Part shown: positions 1-11,059 of the stretch, piece by piece | Layout of the letters: every line of letters begins with the position of its first letter | Position numbering within the stretch: the stretch's first letter is position 1 | Source: Megascapheus bottae | Lineage: Eukaryota > Chordata > Mammalia > Rodentia > Geomyidae | Direction of reading: 5' to 3' | Length of the DNA stretch: 64,000 nt | Assembly: GCA_024803745.1 (NCBI GenBank) | Contig: JANJXV010000159.1 | Coordinates: forward strand, 866,498-930,497 | Program-made: the position numbers and the translations under genes | Notes under the pieces: generated by a model | Databases searched by the model: none | Told to the model about the DNA's origin: nothing | The model's input: only the letters and a program-made list of their open reading frames with translations

Positions 1-20
1 TGATGTCACAGAATGGAGGT

Positions 21-3000
21 GTGTGACGTCACAGAATGGAGGTTTGTGAAGTCATAGAATGGAGGTATGTGAAGTCAAATTGGAGGGATGTGAAGTCGGA
101 GAATGGAGGTGTGTGAAGTCACAGAATGGAGTGGTGTGAAGTCACAGAATGGAGGTGTGTGAAGTCACAGAATGCAGGTGTGGAAAGTCAAAGAATGGAG
201 ATGTATGAAGTCATAGAGTGGAGGTGTGTGAAGTGATAGAATGTATGTTTGTGAAGTAAGAATGAAGGTGTGTGAAGTCATAGAATGGAGGTGTGTGAAG
301 TCACAGAATTGAGGTGTGTGAAGTCATAGAATGGAGGTGTGTGAAGACATATAAAGGAGGTGTGTGAAGTCACATAATGGAGGTGTGTCAAGTCAGAATG
401 GAGGTGTGAAGTTATAGAATGGAGGGGGGTGAAATCATAGAAAGGAGTTGTGGGAAGTGATAGAATTGAGGAGTGTGAAGTCATAGAGTGGAGGTGAGTG
501 AAGTCACAGATTCGAGGTCTGTGAAGTCATAGAATGGAGGTGTGTGAAGTCAGAATAGAGGTGTGTGAAGTCAAAGAATGGAGGTGTGTGAACTCATAGA
601 ATGTAGGTGTGTGACTTCACAATGGAAGTGTGTGAAGTCATAGAATGGAGGTGTGTGAAGTCACAGAATGGAGGTGTGTGAAGTCAAAATGGAGGTGTGT
701 GACGTCCTAAAATGGAGGTGTATGCAATCATAGAATGGAGGTTTGTGAAGTCACAGAATGGAGGTGTGTGAACTCAGAATGGAGGTGTGTGAAGTCACAG
801 AATGGAGGTGTGTGAAGTCGTAGCATGGAGGTATGTGAAATCATAGAATGCAGGTTTGCGAAGTCATAGGATGGAGGTGTGTGAAGTCATAGAATGGAGG
901 GGTGTGAAGTCACAGAATGGAGGTGTGTGAAGTCACAGAATGGAGGTTTGCGAAGTCATAGAATGGAGGTGTGTGAAGTCATAGACTGTATGTTTGTGAA
1001 GTAAGAATGAAGGTGTGTGAAGTCATAGAATGGAGGTGTGTGAAGTCACAGAATGGAGGTGTGTGAAGTCATAGCATGGAGGTGTGTGAAGTCATAGAAT
1101 GGAGATGTGTGAAGTCATACAATGGAGGTGTGTGAAGTCACAGAATGGAGGTGTGTGAAGTCAGAATGGAGGTGAGAAGTCATAGAATAGAGGTGGGTGA
1201 AGTCATAGAAAGGAGGTGTGGGAAGTCGTAGAATAGAGGAGTGTGAAGTCATTGAGTGGAGGTGAGTGAAGTCACAGATTTGAGGTCTGTGAAGTCATAG
1301 AATGGAGGTGTGTGAAGTCAGAATGGAGGTGTGTGAAGTCATAGAATGGAGGTGTGTGAACTCATAGAATGGAGGTGTGTGACGTCACAATGGAAGTGTG
1401 TGAATTCATAGTATCGAGGTGTGTGAACTCACAGAATGGAGGTGTGTGAAGTCAAAATGGAGGTGTGTGATGTCCTAAAATGGAAGTGTGTAAAGTCATA
1501 GAATGGAGGTGTGTGAAATCATAGAATGAAGGTTTTTGAAGTCACAGAATGGAGTTGTGGGAAGTCATATAATGAAGGTGTATGAAGTCATAGAATGGAG
1601 GTGTGTGAACTCATAGAATGGAGGTGTGTGACGTCACAATGGAAATGTGTGAATTCATAGTATGGAGGTGTGTGAAGTCACAGAATGGAGGTGTGTGAAG
1701 TCAAAATGAAGGTGTGTGAAGTCACAGAATGGAGGTGTGTGAAGTCATAGCACGGAGGTATGTGAAATCATAGAATGGAAGTGTGTGAAGTCATAGAATG
1801 GAGGTTTGTTAAGTCATACAATGTAGGTGTGTGAAGTCATAGAATGGAGGTGTGTGAAGTCAAATTGATGTGTGAAGGCATAGAACGGAGGTGTGTGATG
1901 TCACAGAATGGAGGTGTGTGAAGTCATAGGATGGAGGTGTGTGAAGTCACAGAATGGAGGTGTGTGAAGTAACAGAATGGAGGTGTGTGATGTCACAGAA
2001 TGGAGGTGTGTGAAGTCATAGAATGGAGGGGTGTGAAGTCACAGAATGGAGGTGTGTGAAGTCACAGAATGGAGGTTTGCGAAGTCATAGAATGGAGGTG
2101 TGTGAAGTCATAGAATGTATGTTTGTGAAGTAAGAATGAAGGTGTGTGAAGTCATAGAAGGGAGGTGTGTGAAGTCACAGAATGGAGGTGTGTGAAGTCA
2201 TAGAATGGAGGTGTGTGAAGTCATAGAATGGAGGTGTGTGAAGTCATATAATGGAGGTTTGTGAAGTCACAGAATGGAGGTGTGTGAAGTCAAAATGGAG
2301 GTGTGTGATGTCCTAAAATGGAGGTGTGTGAAATCATAGAATGGAGGTGTGTGAAATCATAGAATGAAGGTTTGTGAAGTCACAGAATGGAGTTGTGTGA
2401 AGTCTTATAATGAAAGTGTGTGAAGTCATAGAATGGAGGTGTGTGAAGTCATAGCATGGAGGTATGTGAAATCATAGAATGGAAGTGTGTGAAGTCATAG
2501 AATGGAGGTGTGTGTAGTCATACAATGGAGGTGTGTGAAGTCACAGAAGGGAGGTGTGTGAAGTCACATAATGGAGGTGTGTGAAGTCAAAATTGAGGTG
2601 TGTGACGTCATAAATTGGAGGTGTGTGAAGTCATAGATTGGAGGTGTGTGAAATCAAAGAGTGGAAGTTTGTGAAGTCACAGAATGGAGGTGTGTGAAGT
2701 CACAGAATGGAGGTTTGTGAAGTCATAGAATGGATGTACGTGAAGTCAAATTGGAGGGGTGTGAAGTCGGAGAATGGAGGTGTGTGAAGTCACAGAATGG
2801 AGCTGTGTGAAGTCACAGAATGGAGGTGTGTGAAGTCAGAGAATGGAGGTGTGTGAAGACATAGAATGCATGTTTGTCAAGTAAGAATGAAGGTGTGTGA
2901 AGTCATGGAATGGAGGTGTGTGAAGTCACAGAATGGAAGTGTGTGAAGTCATAGAATGGAGGTGTGCGAAGTCATACAATGAAGGTGTGTGAAGTCATAG

Positions 3001-3550
3001 AATGGAGGTGTGTGAAGTCACAGTTGGGAGGTTTGTGAAGTCACATTATGGAGGTGTGTGAAGTCAAAATGGAGGTGTGTGACGTCATAAAATAGAGGTG
3101 TGTGTAGTCATAGATTGGAGGTGTGTGAAATCATAGAATGGAGGTTTGTGAAGTCACCGAATGGAGATGTGTGAAGTCACAGAATGGAGGTTTGTGAGGT
3201 CATAGAATGGAGGTTTGTGAAGTCAAATTGGAGGGGTGTGAAGTCGGAGAATGGAGGTGTGTGAAGTCAAAGAATGGAGGTGGGTGAAGTAACAGAATGG
3301 AGGTGTGTGAAGTCATAAAATGGATGTGTGTGAAGTCACAGAATGGACGGGTATGAAGTCATAGAATGGAGGTGTGTGAAGTCAAAGAATTGAGGTGTTT
3401 GAAGTCATATATTGGAGGTGTGTGTGTCAAACTTGATGTGTGAAGTCATAGAATGGATGTGTGTGAAGTCACAGAATGGATTTGTGTGAAGTCATAGAAT
3501 GGAGGTGTGTGAAGTCACAGAATGGAGGTGTGTGAATTCATAGAATGGAT
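21..3550 (+). repeat. 3.53-kb block, copy 1 of tandem duplication
   Basis: This block is matched by the next one at a starting offset of 3,530 bp, for example the TGGAGGGATG unit at 81 and 3611, and TGGAAAGTCA at 181 and 3711. It is the longer, probably more complete, version in its first 3 kb. It contains the full set of marker units: AAATTGGAGG/GTCGGAGA, the TGTATGTTTGTGAAGTAAG unit, ATTCGAGGTCT at about 511 (ATTTGAGGTCT at about 1279), TGACTTCA at 612 and several TGACGTCA units. Rare variants such as the GTGTGTCAAACTTGATGTG stretch near 3421 are still derived monomers. No gene is present. Confidence 0.8.
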
Positions 3551-5337
3551 GTGTGATGTCACAGAATGGAGGTTTGTGAAGTCATAAAATGGAGGTATGT
3601 GAAGTCAAATTGGAGGGATGTGAAGTCGGAGAATGGAGGTGTGTGAAGTCACAGAATGGAGTGGTGTGAAGTCACAGAATGGAGGTGTGTGAAGTCACAG
3701 AATGCAGGTGTGGAAAGTCAAAGAATGGAGATGTATGAAGTCATAGAATGGAGGTGTGTGAAGTCATAGAATGTATGTTTGTGAAGTAAGAATGAAGGTG
3801 TGTGAAGTCATAGAATGGAGGTGTGTGAAGTCAGAGAATGGAGGTGTGTGAAGTCATAGAATGGAGGTGTGTGAAGACATATAAAGGAGGTGTGTGAAGT
3901 CAAATAATGGAGGTGTGTCAAGTCCGAATGGAGGTGTCAAGTTATAGAATGGAGGGGGGTGAAATCATAGAAAGGAGTTGTGGGAAGTGATAGAATTGAG
4001 GAGTGTGAAGTCATAGAGTGGAGGTGAGTGAAGTCACAGATTCGAGGTCTGTGAAGTCATAGAATGGAGGTGTGTGACTTCACAATGGAAGTGCGTGAAG
4101 TCATAGAATGGAGGTGTGTGAAGTCACAGAATGGAGGTGTGTGAAGTCAAAATGGAGGTGTGTGACGTCCTAAAATGGAGGTGTATGCAATCATAGAATG
4201 GAGGTTTGTGAAATCACAGAATGGAGGTGTGTGAACTCAGAATGGAGGTGTGTGAAGTCACAGAATGGAGGTGTGTGAAGTCGTAGCATGGAGGTATGTG
4301 AAATCATAGAACGGAGGTTTGCGAAGTCATAGGATGGAGGTGTGTGAAGTCATAGAATGGAGGGGTGTGAAGTCACAGAATGGAGGTGTGTGAAGTCATA
4401 GCATGGAGGTGTGTGAAGTCATAGAATGGAGATGTGTGAAGTCATACAATGGAGGTGTGTGAAGTCACAGAATGGAGGTGTGTGAAGTCAGAATGGAGGT
4501 GAGAAGTCATAGAATAGAGGTGGGTGAAGTCATAGAAAGGAGGTGTGGGAAGTCATAGAATAGAGGAGTGTGAAGTCATAGAGTGGAGGTGAGTGAAGTC
4601 ACAGATTCGAGGTCTGTGAAGTCATAGAATGGAGGTGTGTGAAGTCAGAATGTAGGTGTGTGAAGTCATAGAATGGAGGTGTGTGAACTCATAGAATGGA
4701 GGTGTGTGACGTCACAATGGAAGTGTGTGAATTCATAGTATGGAGGTGTGTGAACTCACAGAATGGAGGTGTGTGAAGTCAAAATGGAGGTGTGTGATGT
4801 CCTAAAATGGAAGTGTGTGAAGTCATAGAATGGAGGTGTGTGAAATCATAGAATGAAGGTTTGTGAAGTCACAGAATGGAGTTGTGGGAAGTCATATAAT
4901 GAAGGTGTATGAAGTCATAGAATGGAGGTGTGTGAACTCATAGAATGGAGGTGTGTGACGTCACAATGGAAATGTGTGAATTCATAGTATGGAGGTGTGT
5001 GAAGTCACAGAATGGAGGTGTGTGAAGTCAAAATGAAGGTGTGTGAAGTCACAGAATGGAGGTGTGTGAAGTCATAGCATGGAGGTATGTGAAATCATAG
5101 AATGGAAGTGTGTGAAGTCATAGAATGGAGGTTTGTTAAGTCATACAATGTAGGTGTGTGAAGTCATAGAATGGAGGTGTGTGCAGTCAAATTGATGTGT
5201 GAAGGCATAGAATGGAGGTGTGTGATGTTACAGAATGGAGGTGTGTGAAGTCATAGGATGGAGGTGTGTGAAGTCACAGAATGGAGGTGTGTGAAGTAAC
5301 AGAATGGAGGTGTGTGATGTCACAGAATGGAGGTGTG

Positions 5338-5344
5338 TGAGTCA
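5338..5344. promoter_or_regulatory. Single AP-1/TRE heptamer (TGAGTCA)
   Basis: A one-base loss in the TGAAGTCA core makes TGAGTCA, the AP-1 (Fos/Jun) consensus. I found it only once and the homologous unit near 2,010 has the ordinary core, so it is best read as a chance mutation. Confidence 0.3.
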
Positions 5345-5789
5345 TAGAATGGAGGGGTGTGAAGTCACAGAATGGAGGTGTGTGAAGTCACAGAATGGAG
5401 GTTTGTGAAGTCATAGAATGGAGGTGTGTGAAGTCATAGAATGTATGTTTGTGAAGTAAGAATGAAGGTGTGTGAAGTCATAGAAGGGAGGTTTGTGAAG
5501 TCACAGAATGGAGGTGTGTGAAGTCACAGAATGGAGGTTAGTGAAGTCATAGAATGGAGGTATGTGAAGTCAAATTGGAGGGGTGTGAAGTCGGAGAATG
5601 GACGTGTGTGAAGTCACAGAATGGAGCTGTGTGAAGTCACAGAATGGAGATGTGTGAAGTCAGAGAATGGAGGTGTGTGAAGTCATAGAATGCATGTTTG
5701 TCAAGTAAGAATGAAGGTGTGTGAAGTCATGGAATGGAGGTGTGTGAAGTCACAGAATGGAAGTGTGTGAAGTCATAGAATGGAGGTGT

Positions 5790-6430
5790 GTGAAGTCATA
5801 TAATGGAGGTGTATGAAGTCAGTATGGAGGTGTGTGAAGTCATAGAATGGAGGTATGTGAACTCATAGAATGGAGATGTGTGACGTCATATAATGGAGGT
5901 GTGTGAAGTCAGAATGGAGGTGTGTGATGTCATAAATTGGAGGTGTGTGAAGTCATAGATTGGAGGTGTGTGAAATCAAAGAATGGAGGTCTGTGAAGTC
6001 ATAGAATGGAGGTGTATGAAGTCAGAATGGAGGTGTGTGAAGTCATAGAATGGAGGTATGTGCACTCATAGAATGGAGGTGTGTGACGTCACAATGGAAG
6101 TGTGTGAAGTCATAGAATGGAGGTGTGTGAAGTCACAGAATGGAGGTGTGTGAAGTCAAAATGGAGATGTGTGACGTCCTAAAATGGAGGTTTGTGAAGT
6201 CATAGAATGGAGGTGAGTGAAATCATAAAATGGAGGTTTGCGAAGTCACAGAATGGAGGTGTGTGAACTCAGAATGGAGGTGTGTGAAGTCACAGAATGG
6301 AGGTGTGTGAAGTCATAGCATGGAGGTATGTGAAATCATAGAATGGAAGTGTGTGAAGTTACAGAAGGGAGGTGTGTGAAGTCATAGCATGCAGGTATGT
6401 GAAATCATAGAATGGAAGTGTGTGAAGTCA
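5790..6430 (+). repeat. Block of about 0.65 kb present only in copy 2
   Basis: This stretch has no partner at the corresponding place in copy 1 (near 2960). It is itself satellite and is related to 7,810-8,400 at an offset of 2,019 bp: the unusual AGTATGGAGG unit is at 5821 and 7840. It includes TGACGTCA at 5881 and 6084. Whether copy 1 lost it or copy 2 gained it cannot be decided from this window alone. Confidence 0.65.
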
Positions 6431-6448
6431 TAGAATGGAGGTGTGCGA
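6311..6448 (+). repeat. 69-bp (three-monomer) local duplication
   Basis: The pair of units GTCATAGCATGG and GAAATCATAGAATGGAAG appears twice, separated by one GTTACAG unit, giving a 69-bp period (three monomers). The same extra 69 bp is present near 27,000-27,110 but absent from the homologous place near 8,340. This is a clean example of change by a whole number of monomers. Confidence 0.8.
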
Positions 6449-7899
6449 AGTCAAACAATGAAGGTGTGTGAAGTCATAGAATGGAGGTGTGTGAAGTCAC
6501 AGTTGGGAGGTTTGTGAAGTCACATTATGGAGGTGTGTGAAGTCAAAATGGAGGTGTGTGACGTCATAAAATAGAGGTGTGTGTAGTCATAGATTGGCGG
6601 TGTGTGAAATCATAGAATGGAGGTTTGTGAAGTCACAGAATGGAGATGTGTGAAGTCACAGAATGGAGGTTTGTGAGGTCATAGAATGGAGGTTTGTGAA
6701 GTCAAATTGGAGGGGTGTGAAGTCGGAGAATGCAGTTGTGTGAAGTCAAAGAATGGAGGTGGGTGAAGTCACAGAATGGAGGTGTGTGAAGTCATAAAAT
6801 GGATGTGTGTGAAGTCACAGAATGGAGGTGTGTGAAGTCCTAGAATGGAGGTGTGTGAAGTCACAGAATGGAGGTGTGTGAATTCATAGAATGGAGGTGT
6901 GTGATGTCACAGAATGGAGGTGTGTGAAGTCATAGAATGGAGGGGTGTGAAGTCACAGAATGGAGGTGTGTGAAGTCACAGAATGGAGGTGTGTGAAGTC
7001 ATAGAATGGAGGTGTGTGAAGTCATAGAATGGAGGTGTGTGAAGTCATATAATGGAGGTGTGTGAAGTCACAGAATGGAGGTGTGTGAAGTCAAAATGGA
7101 GGTGTGTGATGTCCTAAAATGGAGGTGTGTGAAATCACAGAATGGAGGTGTGTGAAATCATAGAATGAAGGTTTGTGAAGTCACAGAATGGAGTTGTGTG
7201 AAGTCTTATAATGAAGGTGTGTGAAGTCATAGAATGGAGGTGTGTGAACTCATAGAATGTAGGTGTGTGAAGTCACAATGGAAGTGTGTGAATTCATAGT
7301 ATGGAGGTGTGTGAAGTCACAGAATGGAGGTGTGTGAAGTCAAAATGGAGGTGTGTGAAGTCACAGAAGGGAGGTGTGTGAAGTCACATAATGGAGGTGT
7401 GTGAAGTCAAAATGGAGGTGTGTGACGTCATATATTGGAGGTGTGTGAAGTCCTAGATTGGAGGTGTGTGAAATCAAAGAATCGAAGTTTGTGAAGTCAC
7501 AGAATGGAGGTGTGTGAAGTCCCAGAATGGAGGTTTGTGAAGTCATAGAATGGAGGTATGTGAAGTCAAATTGGAGGGGTGTGAAGTCGGAGAATGGAGG
7601 TGTGTGAAGTCACAGAATGGAGCTGTGTGTAGTCACAGAATGGAGGTGTGTGAAGTCAGAGAATGGAGGTGTGTGAAGTCATAGAATGTATGTTTGTCAA
7701 GTAAGAATGAAGGTGTGTGAAGTCATGGAATGGAGGTGTGTGAAGTCACAGAATGGAAGTGTGTGAAGTCATAGAATGGAGGTGTGTGAAGTCATAGAAT
7801 GGAGGTGTGTGAAGTCATATAATGGAGGTGTATGAAGTCAGTATGGAGGTGTGTGAAGTCATAGAATGGAGGTATGTGAACTCATAGAATGGAGGTGTG

Positions 7900-8110
7900 T
7901 GACGTCATATAATGGAGGTGTGAGAAGTCAAAATGGAGGTGTGTGACGTCATATATTGGAGGTGTGTGAAGTCATAGATTGGAGGTGTGTGAAATCAAAG
8001 AATGGAGGTCTGTGAAGTCATAGAATGGAGGTGTATGAAGTCAGAATGGAGGTGTGTGAAGTCATAAAATGGAGGTATGTGCACTCATAGAATGGAGGTG
8101 TGTGACGTCA
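7900..8110. promoter_or_regulatory. Three perfect CRE octamers (TGACGTCA)
   Basis: TGACGTCA occurs at 7900-7907, 7944-7951 and 8103-8110 in variant monomers. This palindrome is the consensus binding site of CREB/ATF-family bZIP factors. The octamers are real in the sequence; whether any factor binds in this satellite is unknown, and no promoter or gene is nearby in the window. Flanking monomers carry TGAAGTCA, one mismatch from the site. Confidence 0.4.
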
Positions 8111-9133
8111 CAATGGAAGTGTGTGAAGTCATAGAATGGAGGTGTGTGAAGTCACAGAATGGAGGTGTGTGAAGTCAAAATGGAGATGTGTGACGTCCTA
8201 AAATGGAGGTTTGTGAAGTCATAGAATGGAGGTGAGTGAAATCATAGAATGGAGGTTTGCGAAGTCACAGAATGGAGGTGTGTGAACTCAGAATGGAGGT
8301 GTGTGAAGTCACAGAATGGAGGTGTGTAAAGTCATGGCATGGAGGTATGTGAAATCATAGAATGGAAGTGTGTGAAGTCATAGAATGGAGGTGTGCGAAG
8401 TCATACAATGAAGGTGTGTGAAGTCATAGAATGGAGGTGTGTGAAGTCATAGTTGGGAGGTTTGTGAAGTCACATTATGGAGGTGTGTGAAGTCAAAATG
8501 GAGGTTTGTGTCGTCATAAAATAGAGGTGTGTGTAGTCATAGAGGTGTGTGATGTCACAGAATGGAGGTGTGTGAAGTCACAGAATGGAGGTTTGTGAGG
8601 TCATAGAATGGAGGTTTGTGAAGTCAAATTGGAGGGGTGTGAAGTCGGAGAATGGAGGTGTGTGAAGTCAAAGAATGGAGGTGGGTGAAGTCACAGAATG
8701 GAGGTGTGTGAAGTCATAAAATGGATGTGTGTGAAGTCACAGAATGGACGGGTATGAAGTCATAGAGTGGAGGTGTGTGAAGTCAAAGAATTGAGGTTTT
8801 TGAAGTCATATATTGGAGGTGTGTGAAGTCAAAAGTGATGTGTGAAAGCATAGAATGGATGTGTGTGAAGTCACAGAATGGAGGTGTGTGAAGTCATAGA
8901 ATGGAGGTGTGTGAAGTCACAGAATGGAGGTGTGTGAATTCATAGAATTGAGGTGTGTGATGTCACAGATGGAGGTGTGTGAAGTCACAAAATGGAGGTT
9001 TGTGAAGTCATAGAATGGAGGTATGTGAAGTCAAATTGGAGTTTTGTGAAGTCGGAGAATGGAGGTGTGTGAAGTCACAGAATGGAGTGGTGTGAAGTCA
9101 CAGAATAGAGGTGTGTGAAGTCAAAGAATGCAG

Positions 9134-9790
9134 GTGTGGTAAGTCAAAGAATGGAGATGTGTGAAGTCATAGAATGGAGCTGTGTGAAGTCATAGAATGT
9201 ATGTTTGTGAAGTAAGAATGAAGGTGTGTGAAGAAATAGAATGGAGGTGTGTGAAGTCACAGAATGGATGTGTGTGAAGTCATAGAATGGAGGTGGGTGA
9301 AGTCATAGAAAGGAGGTGTGGGAAGTGATAGAATTGAGGAGTGTGAAGTCATAGAGTGGAGGTGAGTGAAGTCACAGATTCGAGGTCTATGAAGTCATAG
9401 AATGGAGGTGTGTGAAGTCAGAATAGAGGTGTGTGAAGTCATAGAATGGAGGTGTGTTAACTCATAGAATGTAGGTGTGTGACTTCACAATGGAAGTGTG
9501 TGAAGTCATGGAATGGAGGTGTGTGAAGTCACAGAATGTAGGTGTGTGAAGTCAAAATGGAGGTGTGTGCCATCCTAAAATGGAGGTGTATGCAATCATA
9601 GAATGGAGGTTTGTGAAGTCACAGAATGGAGGTGTGTGAACTCAGAATGGAGGTGTGTGAAGTCACAGATTGGGGGTGTGTGAAGTCATAGCATGGAGGT
9701 ATGTGATATCATAGAATGGAGGTATGCGAAGTCATAGGATGGAGGTGTGTGAAGTCATAGAATGGAGGTGTGTGAAGTCACAGAATGGAG
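9134..9790 (+). repeat. 657-bp tandem repeat, copy 1
   Basis: It begins at a GTGTGGTAAG unit and contains in order TGTATGTTTGTGAAG, GAAAGG, ATTCGAGGTCT (9379), TGACTTCA, a GTGTGCCATCC unit, GAACTCAG and TAGCATGG units. The next 656-657 bp repeat this order. A third, related version lies at 12,523 to about 13,125 and again inside the larger duplicated blocks. Confidence 0.85.
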
Positions 9791-10447
9791 GTGTGGTAAG
9801 TCAAAGAATGGAGATGTGTGAAGTCATAGAATGGAGGTGTGTGAAGTCATAGAATGTATGATTGTGAAGTAAGAATGAAGGTGTGTGAAGTCATAGAATG
9901 GAGGTGTGTGAAGTCACAGAATGGAGGTGTGTGAAGTCATAGAATGGAGGTGGGTGAAGTCATAGAAAGGAGGTGTGGGAAGTGATAGAATTGAGGTGTG
10001 TGAAGTCATAGAGTGGAGGTGAGTGAAGTCACAGATTCGAGGTCTGTGAAGTCATAGAATGGAGGTGGTGAAGTCAGAATAGAGGTGTGTGAAGTCATAG
10101 AATGGAGGTGTGTGAACTCATAGAATGTAGGTGTGTGACTTCACAATGGAAGTGTATGAAGTCATAGAATGGAGGTGTGTGAAGTCACAGAATGGAGGTG
10201 TGTGAAGTCAAAATGGAGGTGTGTGCCATCCTAAAATGGAGGTGTATGCAACCATAGAATGGAGGTTTGTGAAGTCACAGAATGGAGGTGTGTGAACTCA
10301 GAATGGAGGTGTGTGAAGTCACAGAATGGAGGTGTGTGAAGTCATAGCATGGAGGTATGTGAAATCATAAAATGAAGGTTTGCGAAGTCATAGGATGGAG
10401 GTGTGTGAAGTCATAGAATGGAGGGGTGTGAAGTCACAGAATGGAGG
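9791..10447 (+). repeat. 657-bp tandem repeat, copy 2
   Basis: GTGTGGTAAG at 9791 pairs with 9134. GACTTCAC at 10137 pairs with 9481, offset 656 because of a 1-bp loss in GGAGGTGGTGAAG near 10064. Single-base differences include GATTGTG for GTTTGTG near 9860 and AACCATAG for AATCATAG near 10250. It is a local cassette duplication with no coding content. Confidence 0.85.
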
Positions 10448-10451
10448 TGTG

Positions 10452-10631
10452 TGAAGTCACAGAATTTAGGTTTGCGAAGTCATAGAATGGAGGTGTGTGA
10501 AGTCATAGACTGTATGTTTGTGAAGTAAGAATGAAGGTGTGTGAAGTCACAGAATTTAGGTTTGCGAAGTCATAGAATGGAGGTGTGTGAAGTCATAGAC
10601 TGTATGTTTGTGAAGTAAGAATGAAGGTGTG
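10452..10631 (+). repeat. 90-bp exact tandem duplication (two copies)
   Basis: The series AGAATTTAGG, TTTGCGAAG, GACTGTATGTTTGTG, GAAGTAAG occurs at 10461 and again at 10551 with a 90-bp period. I see no difference between the two copies. The unit is four monomers, one of them a shortened form. The same series occurs only once at the homologous places near 13,129, 20,712, 30,294 and 39,304, so the doubling is private to this site and recent. Confidence 0.9.
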
Positions 10632-11059
10632 TGAAGTCATAGAATGGAGGTGTGTGAAGTCACAGAATGGAGGTGTGTGAAGTCATAGAATGGAGGTGTG
10701 TGAAGTCATAGAATGGAGATGTGTGAAGTCATAAAATGGAGGTGTGTGAAGTCACAGAATGGAGGTGTGTGAAGTCAGAATGGAGGTGAGAAGTCATAGA
10801 ATAGAGGTGGGTGAAGTCATAGAAAGGAGGTGTGGGAAGTCATAAAATAGAGGAGTGTGAAGTCATAGAGTGGAGGTGAGTGAAGTCACAGATTCGAGGT
10901 CTGTGAAGTCATAGAATGGAGGTGTGTGAAGTCAGAATGGAGGTGTGTGAAGTCACAGAATGGAGGTGTGTGAAGTCAAAATGGAGGTGTGTGATGTCCT
11001 AAAATGGAAGCGTGTGAAGTCATAGAATGAAGGTTTGTGAAGTCACAGAATGGAGTTGT
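10632..11059 (+). repeat. Satellite between the 90-bp pair and the 7.2-kb duplication
   Basis: Ordinary monomers with the marker order GAGAAGTCATAG, GAAAGG, TAAAATAGAGG, ATTCGAGGTCT (10892), AGAATGG 20-bp unit, GATGTCC. The same order is seen near 13,300-13,530 and 30,480-30,780. Nothing other than the satellite is visible. Confidence 0.8.

Larger units (their letters stand above)
3551..6824 (+). repeat. 3.53-kb block, copy 2, with deletions and an insertion
   Basis: Alignment to copy 1 steps through offsets 3530, 3463, 3327 and 2824, then 3479. This means copy 2 lacks 67 bp near 4070, 136 bp near 4395 and 503 bp near 5487, and carries about 655 extra bp between about 5790 and 6430. Anchors: TGTGTGACTT at 608/4071, the GCATGG unit at 1074/4401, CAAATTGATG at 1861/5188, GTAAGAATGA at 2881/5705, and AGTTGGGAGG at 3022/6501. 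The sequences part near 3345/6824. The lost 503-bp piece (about 2160-2663) has a relative at about 6,960-7,480. Confidence 0.75.
6960..9800 (+). repeat. 2.85-kb block with a distant near copy at 25.63-28.57 kb
   Basis: Shared rare variants place this block against 25,630-28,570 at offsets of 18,670 (TCACAGAAGG at 7361/26031; the AGTATGGAGG unit at 7840, AGTATTGAGG at 26510), 18,739 (8521/27260), and then 18,770 (GTGTGC plus CATCC/CGTCC at 9569/28339; GGTATGCGAA at 9721/28491). The first step is the 69-bp duplication. The second step, about 31 bp net, lies near 8,540, where this copy has lost part of a few units. The two copies are not adjacent; the 7.2-kb tandem pair lies between them. Confidence 0.8.

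Noticed and set aside
3415..3445. Unusual stretch GTGTGTGTCAAACTTGATGTG as a possible foreign junction
   Set aside because: It matches the TCAAAATTGATGTGTGAAG unit type found elsewhere (e.g. near 17,365 and 58,580) with a few changes, so it is derived satellite.
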